DNA from: Piscicola geometra
Lineage: Eukaryota > Annelida > Clitellata > Hirudinida > Piscicolidae
DNA length: 64,000 nucleotides
Direction: 5' to 3'
Assembly: GCA_943735955.1 (NCBI GenBank)
Contig: OX030965.1
Coordinates: 7,303,306-7,367,305 of the forward strand
The translations under genes were made by a program, and so were the position numbers. Each line of letters begins with the position of its first letter. Position 1 is the stretch's first letter. The notes under the pieces were generated by a model. It was not told the DNA's origin. It did no database searches and saw nothing but the letters and a program-made list of their open reading frames with translations. Shown here one piece after another: positions 28,801 to 45,130 of the stretch.

Positions 28801-31800
28801 AAATTATATTTCAATTTTTATCACGATACTTTATTCTTAGTTTTTTTTATAAGAGGTTTTTTGCATTTTGTGCTTTTCCAGTTTCAGTTTCTTCTTTATT
28901 ACCTTGTTTATGTCTTTTCGGGCTTTAAAAAAATACCCATTCATTTCTCATTCGTAAGCTCACGCATTTTTCCTTAGAAATAAATAGATTTATTGACAAT
29001 TTTTTCATTATTTTAAAGTTTTTTTTCTTCTCTCACAATACCTGTAATTAGAGTCACAAAAACTACGAAATTTCACAACTTTAAAGAATCTTTCATTTAG
29101 TTTTCATCAAAGACGCGCACTTCTCCCACTCTTTTAGTTCTCCTGTGCTTCAAAACATAACTTTTATTTTTTACTTGAAGAGATATGCACGTTTAGTCAG
29201 CGAGGGAAATTAGAATTATTGTGAAATCAATTTTATGTTTTCAAAATTTATTTTTAAAGTTATTTTCTTTTCCTATTTTATGAAAGAACGCAGTTTTTAT
29301 TTTGTCAAATTCATTTTTTAAATCTTCCATGGCAACTCTGAATATTTCAACAACAAAAAATTTTAATTTCCAAAGTATTTCCTTTATCAAAACTTCACCA
29401 AAAGACGGAACACAACCACGCTATCACCACAACCACCACAACCACCACAACCACTCCAGCCACCCTTCCACCTCCCAAACTCCACCACCCACTGCCATAC
29501 ATCCACTGCCATACATCCACTGCCATACATCCACGTCACAATAATAACAATAGCATTAATGACATCTCGCAGACAAAAAGGTCATTGAACGAATACTCGA
29601 CCTTGTCAAAAAGTCCCAACGTCATTGCCAGGGTCCATCCGGTGACCTTAACCACCGTCTCAACGGTCGCCACCGCTTCTAGAGCCACCGCTCTCGTTGC
29701 CACTGCTTCTCCTTTTGTCATCGAGGATGATCTGCCTTGCAGCGGGGAGACTTCGTTGGGGAAGAACAAAAAAAAAGATCGAGTTATCATTAAAAATGTT
29801 ACCTTCATTACATCAACAGCGACTAGTACCTATACTACTACTAATACTACTACTACTACTACAATGACACCGACTACTGCAACTATCATTAGCAACACCA
29901 ACTACAACACCATCTCCACGGGCATCTCAGCTTTTCATGTGGTTTCTTCCAGCTCGAACAACACAACTACTACTACAACAAGAACAGCAACAAAAACTCT
30001 TACAACCACAACTTCAACAACGACTACCACAACTACCACAACTACCACAACTACTACATCTTCAACTCTACAATTTTCCGAAAAAGACCATCTCCGCAAT
30101 AACTCGAGTCCGCATGCAAGCCAAAACTTTGTTGGCAACGATGCCTCGTCCCTTAATAAGCAAGCAGTTACGAATGTCCTGGACGCCTCTTTCATGCCTG
30201 TCGCTAGAGGTCAGCCTGCTTTGGAGAAGGAAATAAATGATGGCGGTGGTGGTGGTGATGATGATGCTGGTGGTGGTGATGATGATGCTGGTGGTTGTGA
30301 TGATGATGCTGGTGGTTGTGGTGGTGGTGGTGGTGGGGGTGGTGGGGGTGGTGTCGATCCTGGTGGTGGTTGTTATGATAGTGATGATGATGGAGGGCGT
30401 GGGAGAGGTGGTGAGATACTGAATAGGAAGAGTGGATGTGGAGATGATGCAATCAATAATTCAGGAAGAGGTCGTTGTGAACACGACACTACTATTAATA
30501 ATAAGAGCAATCATAATAATATTAACAATAATCATCGTCATCATAATGTGGTTAACAATGAAAAGAATAGTTTGAATGTTGAAAGAGTTATCAACGAAAC
30601 GAAGGCATTAGTCTGGAGAGGGGATCATAACCATCTGAACCAATGCAAAAAAGACAATTTCCCCAACACGCATGATGGTGATGATAATGGTCATGGTGGT
30701 AGTAATAGTTGTGGTAACATTTGTGATGAAAAAGGTAGAAATGATAATGATGTTGATGTGAATAATAATAATAATAATAATAAAACGATTGTGTGTGGTG
30801 CTGATTATGATGTTGATGGCAGCAATAACAATTGCCATATTCCTGTTGAGCCTGCTAGATTAACAAAAGGTGAGCATGTGGTCTGGTGTGTTGTGGTCTG
30901 GTGTGGTGTGTTGTGGTCTGGTGTGGTGTGGTGTGGTGTGGTGTTGTGTTGTGTGTTGTGGTCTGGTGTGGTGTGGTGTGGTGTGTTGTGGTCTGGTGTG
31001 GTGTGGTGTGGTGTGGTGTGGTGTGTTGTGGTGTGGTGCAGTGTGGTGTGGTTTGGTGTGGTGTGGTGCGGTGTGGTGTGGTGAATGGTGTTGTAGTTTT
31101 ATGTGGTTTGTTTAATGTGTTGTAATGTAATTGAGTGGTGAAAACAGGGGTCGAAGTGGAGTAGTTAAGAAGCAGTTTTGTGTTGGTTGGGTAAGCTGGT
31201 CGTTAAGGGGTCATGGGATTAGACAGTGCTACCTTTTAAAAAATATTTACATTTTACGTTTTTTAATTATTCACCTTTAAAAATTCCAAGAAAGCCTCAG
31301 CGGTGTATTCCATCACCCAAAAAAATCCAAATTCATTTTCGACTATTTACCCAGCAAAAAGTCTTAAAATAATATTTTCTGAAACCTTACAAAAATCATT
31401 TCGGTGTATTTTTTATTTTAAATACCCACAACCTTCCCAATACATTTCTTTATTTTTTCTTCTTATACAACCCTTTTAGTGTTGTTTCTGGGTCTATAAA
31501 CGTTTTTTAATGGACCTTTTTCTTCTTACGAGTCGTTGAGGGTTTTGATCTTGTTTAAATCAGAAAGGGCTCGTGTGGAAAAGGCAGGTCATCGGTAGGT
31601 ACGATTTGGATGCTATAGTGGATTAATAAAGAATAAAAGTATTACCTTGACTACCACTGACACCAAAAAAACTGCAAAAGCTTTGAAAACTGAAGCAAAA
31701 AAATGTTTAAAAAACATTAAAAGAACTAGAAAAACTATTTAAAAGAACATAATTTAGCAGCCACAACTACCAAAACTACCAGGACTACCACAACATCTAC

Positions 31801-34800
31801 AACTAGCACAACATCCACAACTAGCACAACACCCACAACTACCACAACACCCACAACACCCCCAACATCCACAACTACCACAACTACCACAACACCCACA
31901 ACTACCACAACACCCACCACTACCACAACTAGCACTCTCCCTAATGAATGGGCCTCAAGAAATATGTTCTGTTGTTGCTCCTATGAAAGTGTCATTCGAT
32001 TATTTTTAATAATTTTATTAATTTTTTATTTATTTAAATAATTTTTTACAATTTATTATTCATTTATTATTATTTACAATTTCTGTCAAATCTATCTTTT
32101 TTTCGTCTCATGTTTAGATTTGCTCGTTTTTTCGTTTTCTATTCTATTTTTTCATGCATCTATACATTCATCCATCTATCAATCTATCTATCTATCCATC
32201 TATCTATCCATTCATCCATCTATCTATCCATCCATCCATTCATCATTCTATCCATTCATCCATCCATTCATCCATCTATCTATCCATCTTCCATCCATTC
32301 ATCCATCCATCCATTCATCCATCTATCTATCCATCCATCCATTCATTCATCAATCCATTTATCCATTCATCCATCTATCTATCCATCCATCCATTCATTC
32401 ATCAATCCATTTATCCATTCATTCATCTATTTATCCATCTATCCATCCATCTATTCAATAATTTATTTATTCCCCCACTCCAATTTCATTTGACTTTTCT
32501 TATTCATATTGACATGAAAATCATTTCTTTAAATTCTATAAATGATTATAATTAATTTTCTTGAATATTTTGAAATATTAAGCATATTTCCCGTACAAAA
32601 TACATTTTCATTTTGTAAATTTTTTTCTACTAATCATTTTTATTTCAAGTTTCTGTTTTGCGAAACTGCCAACATTTTCAAATTTTAAAAAGTTAAATTA
32701 ATTACTCAAAAAATGTATTTTTTTTGTTTTTTGCTTCTTCGCTTCTATTCTTCACACCCACACACACTCCCATTTCTATTTTGTATTCCTATTTCTCGCC
32801 ACATCTCTCAAGCTGCAAAAATGCAGCAACTACAAAAAAAACAAAAACTGAAACTAAAACAACTACAAGTCAATCAGCCCATGTTCATTAATTTGATGCT
32901 TTAGATTTAAGTTGTTCTACCAATCTATCTAAATGGAGCATCGCTGCAATCAATTTAGATGATTACGCCATGGATTACGAGGGCATCGGTTGCACTCGAA
33001 GCTGGGACCACTAACCGGGGTCAAGCCGAGTCGATACAAACTCAGTTTTAAAACTTGTTTCTAAAACACTTAGATCGTGTGGAAAATAAAAACCGAAAAG
33101 ATATAAAGCCCTGATTAATTTATAAGCAAAGTAAAAGCAAATTTTTTTGTGAACTGCCAAAATGGTGTATAAAATCGACTGCAAATCAATTAAAACAAAA
33201 TGTTTCAGAACGTGTGAGCAGCAATTAGGATCGCTCAGACAGGAATTCCAGATGGAAATGCTTTTTCGAAAAGAATAACTTCTCTACAGTGTGTAATGGC
33301 GTAGTGAAACCGAATAATTTGAAACAATTAAATTGAAAATTGCGATATTCAGGCTTTTTTCGTTGTTGATTTTCAGTATTAGTAAGGATTGTGGCTTGGC
33401 TTGCGATGGTGGAGAAGGTGGTGAAGGCGGTTGTATTGTGGTGTGGATGATCATGGGGTTTATGGAGATTGTAGTGATGGGGATGATGATGAGATGGTTC
33501 TGGTGGGGGTGGTGGTGGTGATAATGATGGTGAGAAGGAAAGGGGGGGGGGCTGGGATAAAACATTCAGAAAGACACAAAAGACACGCCATAAACTTGAA
33601 AAGGTGGAGGCCAGCTTCAGACCCCCTCCCTCCCCAAAGACCACGACAGTTTATTTATTCAAAGTTTTGCGCTTAAATTTAAGTTTTTCCATCTTTTTTT
33701 CATAATTTATTTGTGCATGTTTTATTTTTTTTCTTAATTCGGAATTAATTCAAATGGTTTTTGTTTGACATTTCGATAGTGCCACGCTGCTATGCAATAT
33801 TTTACTGCTCATCTAAAATGAATTTTTGTAAAATTCAAATACTCAGAATTTTCATTTCACATGGGTTAAAAAATTGGTTTTCCAAAATGTTTTCTTGTTT
33901 TTTTTTCATTTTTTTAAAGTTTTTGTTTTTGATATACGTTTTTCTTGTGGCAGGCAACACACATCACAGTGCTTTTTGCGGTGATAAGACCAGCTTTACA
34001 TATTGTGACTACACGCCACCGAGTTTTTTTTTATTTTGCAGGTTTTGCATTTTTAAGCCATATTGTTCTGAGAAACCTTCGAAAAATATTTTACAATCTA
34101 ACTTTTTAAATTTTTTTGTGTTTTATTTTTAATGGAACTTTTAAAAAAAACATTTTTTAAAATGTAATATTCTTCAATTCAAAATGTTTTTCCCTATTTT
34201 ATAAATTCTATTTTCGGTGCTCCTCACTCGAGAACAAAGAAAAAGACGACGTAGAATTATAAGAAGTGTATAAGCTATACATCGCATACATGCATGAATG
34301 GCTAGATGAAGATATTCTGATTATAAAATATTGAGATGGATAAATGATGGATAGATAGATAGATAATGGATAGATATATAGATTAACAAACAGATAGATG
34401 CATGAATGATGGATTAACAATGAACTGACAAATAGATGGATGGATGACGAATGGCTGACAGATAAGTGTTTTGATGTATGACGTGAATTGCTTTTCAGAT
34501 TTTTTTTCGCGTCAAACGATTCTTTTTTTTTCTCAAATCTATTTTCTTTTTTCATCACGAGTTTTGCGTCAATAAAGTAGTCAAAAGGGAGAATCCCGGC
34601 TGGACATTCTCACTAGCCTCCGAATAAAGCAAAAATCGCTATTACACGATGGCCGAATTGATTTGGCGTCACATTTTTTGTCGTTTTGAAAGTATTTTTT
34701 CCACATTTGTATTCATGCGTTTTGCAAAAAAAAAAAATTCTTTGATTTTTTTCATTCAATCTCAGGAATATGAGTATTGATTGAGCCCACAAACATTATT

Positions 34801-35839
34801 GACCGCATTTCCAAGGTCTTTTTTAACAGTTACATTGCTTGGTCATTTTTATTGAAATTCTTTTTTTTACATTCAAACAATTTTTTCAGACTTTCAAACA
34901 AGACCGATTCACGCGTGTGCAAGCCATGTGAGACAAAGTTTCCTTCCTCCACCCCCTCCTCCCCCCATCTCCACCCATCACCAACAACAAATTCAACAAC
35001 TTTCTCAACCAAATCCTCCTCAACACTATTTTCAGCAGCACAACCCACAAATACCCTCACAGAACTCTCTACAACAACAACAACAACAACAACAGCAGCA
35101 ATGTAACTCTTGCTTTCAACCTACGAATTCGTGTGTTGCTGCTACTGCTAAAATACAACAACCTCATTACTATCAACAACACCAGCAACGAAATCTCTAC
35201 CAGCAACAACAACCTCAACAACAACAACAACATCAACAACAACCTTACCAACAACAACAACTACAACAACAACAACATCGCATCTCCAACACTCCGAAGC
35301 AAAGCACACTAAAGTTCCAGACACTGCCACGAGCCCCTGCAGGCATGACTCTTGGCAATACCGGAACAAGGTGTCAGGCGCACAGACCTGTGACGTCACT
35401 GCACGCAGACGAAAACAACAACAATAATAACAACAACAACATAAACAACAACATCAACGACACATGCGCACACAACGTCAACAGAAGTGCCATGACGTCA
35501 AAGTACGACAAGCGCTTTTGTGTTTCCAATATCAACCTGTACCGCAACACTTCTCCGCAACTACAACAACATCAACAATTTAATTCGCCACCACCGCAAC
35601 CACAACAACAGTTCACTTCACCACAACTACAACTACAACAACTACAACAATCATTTTCTCCACACAACAACATGAAGTTGCCTCGAAAGCAACTGGTGGT
35701 CGAAGGTTCAACTCTCCCACAACAACCACAACAACAACAACAAAAACAACCCCAACAAGTTTTTTCTCAACATCCGATCATACAACAACAACAACAACCT
35801 AAAAAGCCTCATCATATCATACGCTCCTCAGCTGTTTAA
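16802..35839 (+). CDS. Delta-1-like protocadherin (seven cadherin repeats)
   Basis: A homophilic cell-adhesion receptor of the plasma membrane. The exon chain is 16802-18478, 19843-20764, 21377-21765, 21903-22365, 22616-24708, 29573-30869 and 34890-35839; all phases join, giving 2,596 codons plus stop. The start ATG opens a hydrophobic signal peptide ([20 protein letters not shown]). About 380 residues of basic low-complexity sequence precede EC1 (from [16 protein letters not shown]). Seven cadherin repeats follow, with calcium motifs such as DREE, DVNDN and DxDSG, then one membrane helix ([20 protein letters not shown], about 24124). Seven repeats match delta-1 protocadherins. Large insertions sit inside EC3, EC4 and EC7. 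The last two exons (Thr/Asn/Gly/Asp-rich, then Gln/Asn/Pro-rich) would form the cytoplasmic tail. Their link to exon 5 rests on phase only; exon 6 could instead start at 29405, and exon 5 could end at a stop at 24786. The ectodomain call is strong. Confidence 0.85.
20935..21343. repeat. 18-bp minisatellite in protocadherin intron 2
   Basis: More than 20 copies of an 18-bp unit, AGCAGTAGAAGTAGTATT, with a variant AGCAGTAGAAGTATAATAGT recurring at intervals, forming a higher-order pattern. It ends about 30 bp before the acceptor of exon 3 (TTCACAG at about 21376). The peptide frame VEVVLA seen across it is not coding. Confidence 0.95.
25062..25110. other. Two adjacent short perfect inverted repeats
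   Basis: AGGTGC at 25062-25067 pairs with GCACCT at 25070-25075. CACTCGA at 25091-25097 pairs with TCGAGTG at 25104-25110 with a six-base loop. The region is richer in GC than its flanks. Function unknown. Confidence 0.5.
26316..26550. repeat. 17-bp pyrimidine minisatellite
   Basis: About 13 copies of CCACCTTCTCTTCCTTT with small variants. The strand asymmetry (all pyrimidine on +, all purine on -) could favour triplex DNA. Arg/Glu/Gly frames on the minus strand are artefacts. Confidence 0.95.
30878..31085. repeat. (TGTGG)n array at a 5' splice site
   Basis: About 200 bp of TGTGG/TGTGT/TGTTG units starting within 10 bp of the donor of protocadherin exon 6. Confidence 0.93.
31757..31935. repeat. 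(CACAACTAC)n minisatellite
   Basis: About 180 bp of CACAACTACCACAACACC-type units on the + strand, inside protocadherin intron 6. Confidence 0.92.
32150..32462. repeat. (CATC)n/(TATC)n tetranucleotide array
   Basis: About 310 bp of CCATCTATC and CCATTCATC units. A roughly 78-bp segment (about 32306-32383 and again 32384-32430) is duplicated within it. Confidence 0.93.
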
Positions 35840-36588
35840 TTTTCAAGAAATCTTGTTACTTCTTCGGTTCGGAAAAGAATATTTTAGATTAAAAACTGAA
35901 GTTTCCTTTTAAAATTTCCCGTCATTTCAGAGTAACTTGATTTATAAGTAAGGTCAAACAAGTAATTCATTAAGGCGTGAATAATTCAGTGTGGCGTAGT
36001 TTGCATGCCATTATTTATTGTTGGTTTTCGCTAGTGAATTGCTAGTTATCTCCACATTTGTATCATCGTAATGTGAGCATTAAAGTGAATCATTAGCTTT
36101 AATATTTTTAAAAAATTAAATTGACTTAATTTATTTTATTTATTTATATCTTTATTTATGTGTATATATTATTGGCTTTTATATAATTAAATCGATTATT
36201 TAGTGTTGATTAATTAACTTTTTCGGTATTCCTAAAGATCACTTGTGTTTGTATCATGGCGTGTAACAAGACATTTTACAGTTTAATAAACTACAAAACT
36301 ATGTCGTTGTGTTAGAAAAAGAGTGAGTGAGTGAGTGAGGGAGGAAGGGAGGGAGGGAGGAAGGAAGGAAGGGAGTGAGTGAGTGAGTGAGTGATCTTCA
36401 TCAACATTTTCTTAATCATCTGCATCATCATCATCACTACTCCAGAGGCATCGCATAGTGATCATCATTACCATTAGCGCCTGGAGATTATACATTTCAT
36501 TTGATTTCATGCCTATCGTAAAGTTCGACTTCTGGACGTGAATGAGGTTGAATTAATCAAAGGAATGATTTAATTTCCGCAGACATTG

Positions 36589-36835
36589 AAGGAATGGATG
36601 GAGGATGGTTTGATGGATGGAAGGAAGGATGGATTGATGGATGGAGGAGGGTTTGATGGATGGAAGGGAGGAGGGTTTGATGGATGGAAGGGAAGATGGA
36701 TTGATGGATGGAAGGGAGGAGAGTTTGATGGATGGAAGGGAGGATGGATTGATGGATGGAAGGGAGGAGGGTTTGATGGATGGAAGGGAGGAGGATGGAT
36801 TCATGAATGGAAGGGATGAAATATGTATTGGTGGA
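36589..36835. repeat. GGATGGAAGGGAGGA minisatellite
   Basis: About seven copies of a unit of about 30-34 bp built from TTGATGGATGGAAGGGAGGA. It is preceded at 36311-36395 by GTGAGTGA and GGGAGGAA tetranucleotide repeats. Gly/Asp/Trp/Lys frames here are not coding. Confidence 0.93.
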
Positions 36836-38770
36836 TAGAAAAGAAGAAAGATGGATTGATGGAAAGGATTGGATTGGATAAAAGAGTGAGATGAAAATGT
36901 CCAGGCTTGTAAATGGAATAGAAGTTATTGGGATAGGAAAAGATGGATGGCATGGAATGAAATAGTCGAAAAGACTTAGACGGGTCGGGATGAAGATCGA
37001 GGATGGATTAAGAGAATGGATTATGGATTATTGGAGCATGTTTGGGATGATTGGACGCTGAAGGGAAGAAGGAATCAACGGTGATCTCTTTGATTAATTA
37101 AGAAAAGCACAAGCAGGCTTTATTGCTGTGGTGAGATTCGTCTCATGTTTTTGTCATGAAGAATTTTAAAATAATTTTTATATAAAAAATTTCTTGAATA
37201 CTTTTGGTTTACTCCTATTCATTTTATTGTTTTTAAATTTTTTTTAGTTTTAGGCTTTGTTTTTTTTATATATACATTTTTTTTCTTATTTTTAATTTAC
37301 GAATTGTGTGTACTTTAGATTTAAATTCTTAGAAGAGTAAACAAGTTCTAAAGTTCAGTTTTCCATATTTTGTTTACTCGTATGTTAGTCTTCATTTAAG
37401 TACTCAAATGAGTTGAATTTTTGAGAAGATATTTAATGAAATTAATTATTTTTTAACTAAGTTTAAAAAAAACCAAGATTTATAGAATACCTTAAAATAC
37501 CAATATATGCGAACAAAAATTAAACTAACATAGTCGTAATATTATTTTACTTCAGTTACGAGTTTTACTATGTTTGCCATAACTGCCACCATCGACAATC
37601 TACTTTTATCATTTATTTCCGGAATAAGAGCCCAAAAATGATGGTGTCTGAACACTATGGGTGTCCGAATAATATGGCATTTTACGGTTGTATGCATTTT
37701 TTAAACCCATCATTATTTTTGTACATTTCGTCTGCATTATTGATAAAGTTCATTAATAACTTTTAAAAGTTCCAAGATAAATAGTAACTTTAAAGAAATA
37801 ATTTTTCACAATTCCAGCTCTTCTCTTTTTAAATATTTTCTTGAAACTTGTTTCGATAAATTCTTTAAATAAAAACATGCTTTTTGCAGTAGTTTTGACT
37901 TTGAGTAGAGAGTCTGAATTTAAGGAAACCTTTATTAATGTGAAATTTTCGCTTCAGGATTTGAACAAATTATTCTCCGTTAAAATAATTTCATGCAAAA
38001 ACACAAAAGCTATTATTTAGAAAATTGTTCATAGTTATTTATTTGAATGAATTTTTTATACTAATAATTAAAAATTCACTTTTATATCGAATGCATTTGC
38101 TTCACTTTATGCATTAATTCGTCTTGCAACAATGAAGATGTGATGGCAAGTCATTAACTTGGATTATAAAGTCGATATCTCGAAAGTCTTGAGTGCTTTT
38201 AAATTAACGGTAGTTGATTATAATTTTTTTTGATTAATCAAGAAAATGTGAATGAATGAGTTGTGGGGGTTTCTTTGAACATTTTATTATAAAAACTTTC
38301 TTTGAAACCATTTACAGTCGTCTCAACAAAATTCAAAAAAGTTCATCTTTATAAAGACGTGCTAAAGTGGAAGGCTCATTTCCTTCGAAACTAGCTGACT
38401 ACCTCATAATTAGCCTTTTCATATTACAAGTTGAAAAAGTATTTTTCAAGTTGGCTGTAAAAATAATGTAGTAAAGTCATATCCGAAATGACTCATAACT
38501 TAAGATAATTTTACTTTTTTATTATTTTTATTAACAATTTTTGCTGACAGATGTTATGTAACGAAAAACAAATGAATTTCATAGGTTGATTTCGTTACGT
38601 AACATTTTTAAATAAGCGCTGTGAACAAATAAAAAAGGTTTGTGACTTTATTCATCAGAATATTTCATCATGAAAAATAAAGAAGCAGAATTTCGAACTG
38701 TTTAAAAACGGATTATTGCATTAATTTAAACGTAAACGCCCATCTCTACTGGCATGCCCATAACTCAGTT

Positions 38771-38783
38771 TTTTCCCGCAAAA
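38771..38783 (+). promoter_or_regulatory. E2F-like site upstream of RRM2
   Basis: TTTTCCCGCAAAA matches the E2F consensus TTTSSCGC on + and is nearly palindromic. It lies about 230 bp upstream of the RRM2 start codon. RRM2 genes are known E2F targets in S phase. A TATA-like TTATATAAAA occurs at about 38866. Assignment is inferred from motif and position. Confidence 0.55.
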
Positions 38784-39013
38784 ACTGAAGGTTTTTTCAC
38801 TTGTCATCCCTCTCTTCACTCCAATCACACTCCCAAATCGAAAAATAGTTCTCAAGTTTTATATAAAAACTTCTCGTCAGAACTTCTTAGGTGGTTTTTA
38901 CATTAAATAACTATTTATCTTTTTAAAGATTTTAAACTGTTTTTAAAATAGATTATAATCTTTAATCGAATATATATAATCTTAATTATTCTTTTTGAAA
39001 AAGTTGCTTTGAC

Positions 39014-42612
<3,599 letters not shown>

Positions 42613-42817
42613 GCTAAAGTTGATTTTCTTTGTGAACTTTTACTATCTATATTGTTTTTAGATGTTTATTTTTAAGGTCATTTTTTAATTTAAATTTGTT
42701 ATTAATGTGATTAATGTTTTGGTCTTTTGATTAGTTTATATTTAATCAAGTTCAATTATGACTGATTTTATGGTTGATGATTTTGTAACAAATCAAATGT
42801 AATCATTTATTTGTAGC

Positions 42818-42823
42818 AATAAA
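42818..42823 (+). terminator. RRM2 poly(A) signal
   Basis: Canonical AATAAA 206 bp after the RRM2 stop codon, in AT-rich 3' UTR-like DNA, and about 200 bp before the start codon of the next gene. Confidence 0.6.
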
Positions 42824-43026
42824 CGTTTAACTTTTGAGTTGCTGTTCGGAGTCTTTAAAACGTTTCAAGGAATAAATGTAAACCAAATTATTTATAATGT
42901 AAACATTTTTCTATTAGTTTTTTAAGCGACGCCATGTTTAAATGTCTTACATTTTAGGGTTATTTAATTCAAATCCCATTAAGAACGGGTTTTTTAATTG
43001 ATTTTAACAATGTTCTTGATTTAACT

Positions 43027-44729
43027 ATGAGCGAAAAAAAACCAGAAGATACTGGAAAAGTTAATGCTAGCAAAGAAGGTATGCATTTTTTACACTAGTT
43101 TTAAAGTTTAAACTCAAATATCTTTTTCTCACTGTTTTTCTTCAAAGGTTTTTTTGAGAAAAAGTTTTCCAAGCTGTGCAGACCGAGCATAACTGCAGTT
43201 TTGGCGAACACCTCGACCAGCCCCAAAAACTCCAGCGATGAGCTCTTCACACGACGAAACGAAGGCTCCAGGGTGTCAGTCCTGCAGCTCGCCAAGCACT
43301 TCTCCAGACTGTCGCAAAACAACTCGGTGAGTTTATTCTTAAATCTTTGAACACATTTTTAAATGTAAATTTCAACTTATCAGGTGTCATTCAATTCATC
43401 TGAAAGAAGACATTTCAGATCTTCGAGTCATCAAATCCGCAGTAACACAGCGCGTTCCAGAAATCCCTTTTCCACCTCTTCCAAAAACGCATCTCTCACC
43501 GCTCCTGTCCAGTCTCTTTCCAGTTCTCCCGATAAATCCTTTTCCAACCCACCCCTTCAAACAGCACCCAAACCACTGCTTCACTGGAAATCAGTCACTA
43601 TCCCAAACCAAGATTCTCTCTCCAAATCAACTTCTTCGAAGATTTTCGGCTCTGGTTCCTTCACGTTTTTGCGCAAACACTCGCAGAGCGCTTTGAACAA
43701 AGTCAGAGTAAAGCTGTCCAAACAAACGGAAAGCAAAGACAGTTTGAGTAAGAAGAAAGTCGAGAGTGTCAATATGATTTCCCAGGAAGAACTCAAACAG
43801 AAAATCAGTTGCAAGTTTGGTGAGTTTGAATTTAATAGTATTTCGTTGCGAAATTCATTTCCAAAGATAAATTCGAACTTTCAGGAAACGGTTTTGGCGC
43901 TCAAAAATCATCTGCTTCTTCTTTGACACTTCCGCTCAAAGCACAGTTTTTGCCACCAACAATTTCAGCATCACCACTTCCTCACATCCAAGCATCATTT
44001 CCTCTTCCAGCATCTCTTACTCCACCACCATTAACACCGCTATCATCATCATCAACATCTTCCTTACCACCCACTTCTCCACCACCACCTCCCTCATCCC
44101 CACTGCTTGACTCCATGCATGCTAGAAGGGCGACCATCAAGAGGATAAAGGAGAAAGTGATGGGGATGCAGAGCGTCGAATCAATGGTAGAAATCGATTC
44201 AAATAAAACTCCACATGATTATAGTTTTTTTAGAATTTATTATTCTTGGAATTGTTTTTTATTGTTTATCAAAGATGAAATCATTTTCAAAAACATTTTT
44301 TCAGCTACCTATTGAATACGAACTTCAACCTTTAACAGGTTATACTTGCTTATTCTAAAATATTAATAATTTAAACAAATAATTTTATTATAACCATTTT
44401 TAATCAATAATATTCTATTCAGAGCTGGAAGAAAGGTTTTTATTCAACACCAATCTACCACCAGCACCAGGAAAATTCGAAAAACTCGGTTTGAAAACGT
44501 CAAATTTCCATTGAAATATTTTTGTTTCAACATTTATCATAATTAAAATATTTTACTATAATAATTATCCTGTATACATATTTGTATTCTAATAAATATC
44601 TTTTATTTAAATATTAAAATACATTATCAATTCATTTATCCAGTGCGAGAGTACCCTTCAGAGGCATATGTGGGTGTGGTGGTTGCTTGTTCCTCCTTCA
44701 TCATGGACGACCCTCACCTTACCCTTTGA
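43027..44729 (+). CDS. Unknown 384-aa protein, seven exons
   Basis: The exon chain 43027-43078, 43148-43326, 43384-43819, 43885-44186, 44305-44338, 44423-44488 and 44644-44729 keeps phase throughout (385 codons with stop), which strongly supports a real gene. Visible parts are a short N-terminus (MSEKKPEDTGKVNASKE), a conserved-looking segment VSVLQLAKHFSRLSQ, a long Ser/Lys/Arg-rich middle (RRHFRSSSHQIR, LRKHSQSALNKVRVKLSKQ), a Ser/Pro-rich linker, a basic helix (MHARRATIKRIKEKVMGMQS), and a C-terminus LEERFLFNTNLPPAPGKF then EAYVGVVVACSSFIMDD. No signal peptide or membrane helix is seen. I recognise no family. It starts only 415 bp after the RRM2 stop on the same strand. AATAAA is at 44976-44981. 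An alternative end without exon 7 would stop at 44514. Confidence 0.75.
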
Positions 44730-45130
44730 ACCCGCCCCTTCCTCTCCCTCCCCATCCACCATGCCATCATCTCAATTATACTAATTAGACTAATTAAAGC
44801 TATTCAATTAAGTTTTAGATATCAATTATAATTTATTTCAACCGACCATCTTTTTTACATCTTACACTTTTTACTACTATATATTTAAAATCGATTATTT
44901 TTTTACTTTGAATGGAAATAATTTGGTTTCTCAAAGAGAATTTCATTTGTCACGAATAATTCTATAATATACTTCAATAAACATTAGATATTGCAGAATG
45001 AGTAATGCTAAATATCACATACAACTTCAATTTTAATCAGTATACTTTTTTTTCAACTTTAAAATATGATATTTAAAAATAAGCATGCATTTGTCATTCG
45101 CGTCAGCAATACAAACAGTTAAAATTCAAA

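Larger units (their letters stand above)
24709..29572 (+). other. Protocadherin intron 5 (inferred)
   Basis: About 4.9 kb between the membrane-helix exon and the Thr-rich exon. It contains a pair of perfect short hairpins at 25062-25110, a 17-bp minisatellite at 26316-26550 and AT-rich filler. No other exon was recognised. Confidence 0.5.
30870..34889 (+). other. Protocadherin intron 6 (inferred) with four simple-repeat blocks
   Basis: The donor AAAAG|GTGAGCATG runs straight into a TGTGG/TGTTG array (about 30878-31085). Further blocks are an ACAACTACCACAACACC array (about 31757-31935), a CATCTATC/CATCCATT array (about 32150-32460) and a mixed GATGG/TAGATAGA tract near 34280-34450. A tRNA B-box-like motif occurs on the minus strand near 32990-33010. 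No exon was recognised. Confidence 0.55.
35840..39013. other. Intergenic region between protocadherin and RRM2
   Basis: About 3.2 kb. It holds the protocadherin poly(A) signal (AATAAA 36285-36290), GTGA/GGAG and GGATGGAAGG repeats (36311-36395, 36589-36830), AT-rich DNA with no coding signal from about 37100, and the presumed RRM2 promoter at the right end. Confidence 0.6.

Noticed and set aside
32110..32555. Three + strand ORFs rich in Ile/His/Ser/Pro
   Set aside because: All three frames are open because of the CATC/TATC repeat; not coding.
32985..33045. tRNA or further SINE copy on the minus strand
   Set aside because: A B-box-like CTTCGAGTGC is present but no A box at the right distance and only weak similarity to the other copies.
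33761..34132. 123-codon + strand ORF
   Set aside because: Phe/Lys/Ser-rich AT composition inside an intron; no domain, no phase-compatible splice sites found.
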